This document shows positions 6,030 through 10,141 of a stretch of 10,141 nucleotides of DNA, one piece after another. Where the stretch lies: positions 1 through 10,141 of the forward strand of contig JAUWTR010000021.1 in assembly GCA_030614645.1 (NCBI GenBank), read 5' to 3'. Source of the stretch: Candidatus Aminicenantota bacterium (GTDB lineage Bacteria; Acidobacteriota; Aminicenantia; Aminicenantales; Aminicenantaceae). The notes under the pieces were generated by a model, which was not told the origin of the DNA, made no database searches, and saw only the letters and a list, made by a program, of their open reading frames with translations. The first letter of the stretch is position 1; the number at the start of each line of letters is the position of its first letter. The position numbers were made by a program, and so were the translations under genes.

Positions 6030-6285
6030 AAAGCGGTGAAATGGGAATTGTGAAACGTGAAATGTGGGGAAAAAGCAGAAAATGGAAAGCAATTTTTATG
6101 AAGGATTCAGGATGATTAAGAAAACCGTGAGCAAGGATGAGCGGGCCTGGTTCTTCTCCTTTATGGAGAAGAGAGCGAAGACTGTATCCGACCAGATTTT
6201 CCACGCTGGGGAAAATCCGCGTGTTTTCGTATCAACTGACCTGATTCTTGCTTAAGGCTCATCGCAATAATGGATATCTGATTTT
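6030..6285. other. Structured intergenic stretch without a secure gene
   Basis: Beyond array B this stretch has two neighbouring perfect inverted repeats: TCTTCTCC/GGAGAAGA (6152-6159 and 6165-6172, 5-base loop) and GATTTTCC/GGAAAATC (6195-6202 and 6210-6217, 7-base loop). Neither is followed by a T run, so they do not look like intrinsic terminators. A + strand frame runs from an ATG at 6082 to 6255 (57 codons), without a Shine-Dalgarno; its end, NPRVFVSTDL, faintly recalls the STDL segment of IS4-type transposases. It could be a transposase relic, a small unrecognised gene, or noise. Confidence 0.3.
6036..6063. repeat. Heptamer-periodic repeat array B
   Basis: Four consecutive 7-bp units just after the thiD stop: units 1 and 4 are GTGAAAT, unit 3 is GTGAAAC and unit 2 is the diverged GGGAATT. 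Weaker units (starting GTGGGGA) continue to about 6070. It is the GTGAAAY variant of the same period seen in arrays A and C. Confidence 0.55.
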
Positions 6286-7263
6286 TTATTGGCTAATTAG
6301 CTTGTCTGCTCTTTTAAGAATCTCTTCAGAAAAGTCAACACCCTGTTTTTTTGCCACTTCTAAATTGATATAAAGTTGGATATTACTCATATACTGGAAA
6401 GGAATATTTTCCGGGCTTATCCCCTCTTTTACTTTAAGGGCTATCTTACCTGTTTTGTATCCCATATTAAAAAAATCCCAGCCTAAAGCAGCGCAGGCAC
6501 CAAGTTCAGTAGATTGAAGAAAACCGCCAAATAAAGGAACAGCATTTTCAGCTGCGACCATTCCCAGAGCCTCAAATGAATCATTGATGGTATTGTCCGA
6601 TATCTGATAAATTACATCAATTTTCTTATTTATGAGAACTTGAGCAGACAGGAGAACTTCACTCGATTTAGCAACAGGAACAGCCACAATATCCAACCCC
6701 AGTTCCTCCGCCCCTTCTCTGGCAAGTTCTAAATAGTAGTTTGAATTCAATTCAGATGGAGTCCAGAGCGTCCCGATCCTTTCAGCTTCAGGGATTATTT
6801 CCTTAATCATAGCAAGAGCCTGTTTAATAGGGCCTTCAGAAGAGACTCCGGAAACATTGCTCAGATGATCCTCAGACGAAACCCCAGCTCCAGCCAGGTA
6901 AGGATTTGCCACAGAAGAAAAGATAATCGGTATTTCCCTGGTAGCATGTAAAGCAGCCTGCAGACATGGGGTTGACAAAGGAACGATCATATCGACTTTT
7001 ATGCTTATAAATTCCATGGCTATTCTCTGGATTTCTGAAACATCTCCATTCCCGTTTTTTGCCAGGATCATGATATTTTCTCCGTCCTTATAGTTAGCGT
7101 CTTCCAGAGCCTGGATAAATCCCCTGCGGACTTCGTTTAATGTAGGGGCAGCATTGACCTGAAATATTCCTACTGTATAAATATCAGATTTTTTCTCAAT
7201 TGAACAAAACGGGAGAATTGAAAATACTGTTAATAGAGCAAAAATCCTTTTTGTAGCCTTCAT
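6286..7263 (-). CDS. ABC transporter substrate-binding protein (ABC_sub_bind/TrpX-like)
   Basis: A 325-residue extracytoplasmic receptor of the ABC_sub_bind family (the group including TrpX), with a two-lobe type I periplasmic-binding fold. The N-terminus has Lys/Arg followed by a hydrophobic stretch ending LPFC, with Cys20 a possible lipidation site; Pro and Phe before the Cys are poor lipobox residues, so ordinary Sec export is also possible. Family hallmarks are YTVGIFQ at the start of lobe 1, IPIIFSSVANP (near 90-100), the RIGTLWTPSELNS hinge region, and VPLFGGFLQSTELGACAALGWDFFNMGYKTG in lobe 2 (cited only as a landmark near 235-265). The ligand could be an aromatic amino acid or another small solute. 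No permease or ATPase gene is adjacent and no Shine-Dalgarno precedes the ATG. Confidence 0.88.
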   Translation of the reverse strand: MKATKRIFALLTVFSILPFCSIEKKSDIYTVGIFQVNAAPTLNEVRRGFIQALEDANYKDGENIMILAKNGNGDVSEIQRIAMEFISIKVDMIVPLSTPCLQAALHATREIPIIFSSVANPYLAGAGVSSEDHLSNVSGVSSEGPIKQALAMIKEIIPEAERIGTLWTPSELNSNYYLELAREGAEELGLDIVAVPVAKSSEVLLSAQVLINKKIDVIYQISDNTINDSFEALGMVAAENAVPLFGGFLQSTELGACAALGWDFFNMGYKTGKIALKVKEGISPENIPFQYMSNIQLYINLEVAKKQGVDFSEEILKRADKLISQ

Positions 7264-7301
7264 GTTTAGATCAATAAAAAATGTCGCTACAAATGATACT
7301 T

Positions 7302-7336
7302 AGTAAATGAAAAATAGTAAACAGAAAATAGTAGAA
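7302..7336. repeat. Heptamer-periodic repeat array C
   Basis: Five consecutive 7-bp units between the polymerase stop and the substrate-binding protein start: units 1 and 3 are AGTAAAT and AGTAAAC, units 2 and 4 are GAAAAAT and AGAAAAT, and unit 5 is AGTAGAA. The alternation of an AGTAAAY unit with an A-rich unit is the same as in array A, on the same strand and in the same order. Confidence 0.6.
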
Positions 7337-7357
7337 AATTCTCCATTCTCTATTTTC
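7324..7357. other. Inverted repeat overlapping the polymerase stop codon
   Basis: GAAAATAG (7324-7331) pairs with CTATTTTC (7350-7357), and the inner AGAA (7333-7336) pairs with TTCT (7346-7349) after a single bulged T, giving a 12-bp AT-rich stem with a 9-base loop. It overlaps array C and reaches the TGA of the polymerase gene (7356-7358). It might aid termination or mRNA stability, but it is AT-rich and has no clean T run, so the function is uncertain. Confidence 0.35.
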
Positions 7358-10141
7358 AAAAGTCCCTAAATGTACAGTTGAATATTTTTGGTATCCCAGT
7401 CCGGTCGCGGCGGACATTTCCCTGTAAAAAGCAGGCCGGCGGAGAACCGGCTGTCAGGCATTTTTTCTCTCCCACCCCTTCGAGCAGACCGGTCTCATCC
7501 TCAAAAAGGAAAAAGTACTTACGGGAGTTGTTTGTTCCTTTAAGGCGGGCATCCACCACCCGGACCATAAGCTCAACTCTCTGCCCGAATCTATCTTTGA
7601 GATCCTTTATCCGCAGCAAAGGTCTCTCCCCCTCAATAAGCGACAGGGAATCGCCTTTAGGGTCGAAACCAAGGGATTCGACCAGCATGCGCTTTTTTTG
7701 TTTTGCATCCAGGTCAGGCACGCTTCTAATATCCTCTACCCCCCGAAAATAGGGGAGGATCTGTCTTGTCCGCTTAGGCTCCAGAGAGTCGAAGGCCCCG
7801 GCCTTGATAAGAGTAAAAAGCTCAGACTTGGTCAGAGACACCCGAAAAAGAAAATTCTCAATGGACTGATATTGACCCTTTTTCCTCTCTTCGATTATCT
7901 TTTCTGCGGTCTTAACAGCAAGCCCTTTGATCGACATCAACCCCACCCGGACAGCTTTTTTTTCTACCTCAAAAAAATAGCTGCTGGAGGTGATATCCGG
8001 CCCTAATATCTTTATTCCACATCTTTTAATCTCTTCGATGTATTCTGCCGGGCCGTAATAACCGCCACCTGCATTCAGCACCCCGGTCAGGTAAGGAAGC
8101 GGGTAGTGGGCCTTCAAATACACGGCCTGGTAAGCCACCCGCGCATAAGAGGCGCTGTGAGCCTTATTAAAAGAATAGGACGAAAATTTATCCATAACCT
8201 CCCATAACTTCTTTATCTCTCCTGAATTGTACCCCCGCCTATCTGCTTCACGAAAGAATTTTTTTTTAAGTCGTTTATCCGCCTGTTTCTTTTTCAAACA
8301 GCGGCGGAGCAGGTCAGCCTCATCCGCCGACATTCCCGCTACTCTTTCAGCAATCTGCATCACCTGTTCCTCATACAACAAAAGACCCTCCGTCTCAGGA
8401 AGTATTTTCGCCAGAAAAGAATCACGGCGCCCAGGCCTGCCATCCCGGCTGCTAAGAAGGGCCTGTTTCATACCGCTTCTGGTCGGGCCCGGCCTGATAA
8501 GCGCCAGGGCCTGGGTCAGCTCATAAATACTTTCCGGCTGCATGCGGCGCAGAAGGTTCATCATCGCCGGGCTCTCCACCTGAAAACAGCCGATGGTGCG
8601 GGCATTCTTAAGGATGGTATAGGTTTTTTTATCCCGGAGAGGAATCTTCCGGAGGTTCAGGGATTTCATGGTAGATGATACGGCTGCTAACCCCCTGACT
8701 GAAAGCAGATCAAGTTTGATAAGCCGCAGATCCTCGACCGCATCCCGGTCAAAATGGGACATCATCAGGCCCCGGGCAGACTTTTCCAGAGGAAGATAGC
8801 GGTCAGCCGGGGCCGGAGTCAAAATAACGCCCCCCACATGCAGGGAGTTCTCACAGTATACGGAAGTAAGATCCGAAGCAGCCTTCCATATCTCAGCATA
8901 ACCCGGGAGAGACCTGTCTTTTTTAAGAAAATCAGGCTGAGCAAAAAGAGGGACCTTCTTGCTCATAGACCTAGCCTCAGCCGGAGGCCGGCCAAAGGCG
9001 CGGGCAGTCTCATACAGAGCCGAGCGGGCCCGGTAATTCTTCAGGCTGCAGACAAAAGCAGCCCCGGTTTTCCCCTGCCCGTATTTTTTCAGAACATAAG
9101 CAAGCACCTGGTCCCTTTTCCGGGAATCAAAATCCAGATCAAAATCCGGAGGGTCGTCCCTGCCGCTATTGAGAAACCGCTCAAAATAAAGATCGAACTC
9201 GACAGGGTCGATGTGAGAGATACCCAGAAGATAAGCCAGATAAGAGGAAGCGCCAGATCCTTTTAGGTTATGCAGGATACCCTGGCTGCATGCAAACCGC
9301 ACTACATCAAACACGACTAGAAAATAAGGGGCAAACCCCGATCTCTCTACCACATCGAGTTCCATCTGCACCCGCTGCCTCTCCTTCCAGCTTAGGTCAT
9401 CCCTCTCCCTAAGCTTTTCCCTTACTGTTTCCCGCAGGGTCACAGCAAAAAGGCCATCCGGCAAGGGCGGGACAACATCCGTAAAAGAAAACTCACATTT
9501 CTCAGCCACCTCGTATGTCATCTGAAAGAGTCCCTTGACCTGGGAGCCAAACTTTTTTAAAGCCAGGGCGTCCTGCTCAGGCCCAAAGAGCGGCATCCGG
9601 CCGCCAAATCTCGCTTTTTGCGGAGGAAAAGGAATCTTTTTTTCTATAGCGTAAAGGAGAAGAAGCCTTTCCGGGTTTTTAACAAACTTAAGAGGATTTG
9701 CCCATACAACCTGCAGGCCGTATTCTTCAGCCCAGGCGCGAGTGGTTAAAAAATTATAAAAATCAGCACCCAGGTAAAAATCCTCCCCTGCAGCCGTGCT
9801 GATATCTTCCGGAAACTGCAGGTCTCCACGGCGGGGAATAAAAATAACCACGAGGCCTTCACACTTATCTATCTTTTTCCGGTTGAGGATCTCCATTAGA
9901 TTCCAGTAACCCTCCCGGTTCTTAACAATAAACAAAAATCGCTGTTTCTTGACCTCAATTTCACATCCGAAAAGAGGAGCAAACCCAGTTTCCCGGGCCA
10001 CCCGATTCCAACGGCCCCAAGCATAGAGATTTTCAATATCGGAGAGAGCAGCTGCCGGGAGCTTTTTCCCTAAGACCAAGGAAGCCAGCTCTTCAAGAAC
10101 AGCCCCGCCTCTGCCTTTACTGTAAACGGAATGAACTCGCA
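7356..10141 (-). CDS. dnaE: DNA polymerase III alpha-family protein, short, 5' end cut off
   Basis: C-family DNA polymerase. The frame stays open through the window edge, and the residues upstream of the TTG at 10079 (VHSVYS, then an LEELASLVLG helix) match the start of a PHP domain, so the true start lies outside. Counting from 10079: PHP about 1-180; palm with KGSGASSYLAYLLGI (273-287), catalytic Asp313 and Asp315 in PPDFDLDFD, and third Asp457 in IKLDLL; fingers with LALIRPGP (525-532), YEEQVMQIA (569-577) and FNKAHSASYA (637-646); helix-hairpin-helix about 703-765; OB fold about 833-900 ending at the C-terminus. At roughly 930 residues or a little more it is shorter than replicative DnaE (about 1160) and ends after the OB fold, as error-prone DnaE2/ImuC proteins do. 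PHP metal ligands are largely lost (SDI for TDH). It seems GC-richer than most of the window. Confidence 0.94.
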   Translation of the reverse strand, partial: RVHSVYSKGRGGAVLEELASLVLGKKLPAAALSDIENLYAWGRWNRVARETGFAPLFGCEIEVKKQRFLFIVKNREGYWNLMEILNRKKIDKCEGLVVIFIPRRGDLQFPEDISTAAGEDFYLGADFYNFLTTRAWAEEYGLQVVWANPLKFVKNPERLLLLYAIEKKIPFPPQKARFGGRMPLFGPEQDALALKKFGSQVKGLFQMTYEVAEKCEFSFTDVVPPLPDGLFAVTLRETVREKLRERDDLSWKERQRVQMELDVVERSGFAPYFLVVFDVVRFACSQGILHNLKGSGASSYLAYLLGISHIDPVEFDLYFERFLNSGRDDPPDFDLDFDSRKRDQVLAYVLKKYGQGKTGAAFVCSLKNYRARSALYETARAFGRPPAEARSMSKKVPLFAQPDFLKKDRSLPGYAEIWKAASDLTSVYCENSLHVGGVILTPAPADRYLPLEKSARGLMMSHFDRDAVEDLRLIKLDLLSVRGLAAVSSTMKSLNLRKIPLRDKKTYTILKNARTIGCFQVESPAMMNLLRRMQPESIYELTQALALIRPGPTRSGMKQALLSSRDGRPGRRDSFLAKILPETEGLLLYEEQVMQIAERVAGMSADEADLLRRCLKKKQADKRLKKKFFREADRRGYNSGEIKKLWEVMDKFSSYSFNKAHSASYARVAYQAVYLKAHYPLPYLTGVLNAGGGYYGPAEYIEEIKRCGIKILGPDITSSSYFFEVEKKAVRVGLMSIKGLAVKTAEKIIEERKKGQYQSIENFLFRVSLTKSELFTLIKAGAFDSLEPKRTRQILPYFRGVEDIRSVPDLDAKQKKRMLVESLGFDPKGDSLSLIEGERPLLRIKDLKDRFGQRVELMVRVVDARLKGTNNSRKYFFLFEDETGLLEGVGEKKCLTAGSPPACFLQGNVRRDRTGIPKIFNCTFRDF

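Noticed and set aside
8754..9266. Long + strand frames opposite the polymerase gene (the longest about 170 codons)
   Set aside because: They lie wholly antisense to well-conserved polymerase motifs and have arginine/proline/serine-rich translations typical of a GC-richer gene's complementary frame.
7356..10141. Recent horizontal transfer of the polymerase gene, judged from base composition
   Set aside because: Sampled 60-base rows of the gene ranged from 24 to 35 G+C, while rows elsewhere ranged from 18 to 34 (part of the dehydrogenase gene reached 34). The contrast is real on average but too variable to support transfer without a computed profile.
1..10141. CRISPR array, tRNA/rRNA genes, phage or intact insertion sequence
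   Set aside because: No regularly spaced repeats of CRISPR size, no tRNA T-loop consensus and no transposase or integrase frame of plausible length were seen on either strand.

Overview
The window most likely comes from the chromosome of a Gram-negative (two-membrane), probably anaerobic, fairly AT-rich bacterium. An outer-membrane porin with a signal peptide and a terminal phenylalanine points to the outer membrane. An acyl-CoA dehydrogenase with two methylmalonyl-CoA helper genes points to propionate, branched-chain or short-chain acyl-CoA metabolism. The mixture would suit lineages such as Desulfobacterota or Acidobacteriota-like groups, but nothing in the sequence fixes the phylum.

Layout. 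Positions 1-57 hold what may be the last codons of a PhnB-like glyoxalase-fold gene on the + strand. A minus-strand porin follows (179-1327), then a gene-poor stretch (1328-1573). Next is a tight minus-strand operon read from 4080 down to 1574: acyl-CoA dehydrogenase, the MeaB GTPase (chaperone of methylmalonyl-CoA mutase) and methylmalonyl-CoA epimerase. The mutase itself is not here. On the other side of the 4099-4278 spacer is a small + strand membrane-anchored YHS/TRASH-like protein, whose stop codon abuts the stop codon of a convergent cupin gene (4534-4857). An acylphosphatase (minus) and a ThiD-type kinase (plus) are divergently transcribed from a compact pair of promoters around 5170-5258. 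After a structured gap (6030-6285) comes an orphan ABC-type substrate-binding protein (minus). The right quarter is filled by a DNA polymerase III alpha-family gene (minus) whose 5' end runs off the window. It is short for the family and has a degenerate PHP domain.

The genes form several unrelated units rather than one system: acyl-CoA catabolism, small housekeeping enzymes, a solute receptor and a (possibly translesion) polymerase. I found no CRISPR array, tRNA, rRNA, prophage or intact insertion sequence, and no convincing new multi-gene system. The most interesting non-gene signals are three short, degenerate, 7-bp-periodic arrays in three intergenic regions, and promoters that sit so close to three start codons that the mRNAs would be leaderless or nearly so. 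The shape of the polymerase gene is the most interesting protein-level observation.
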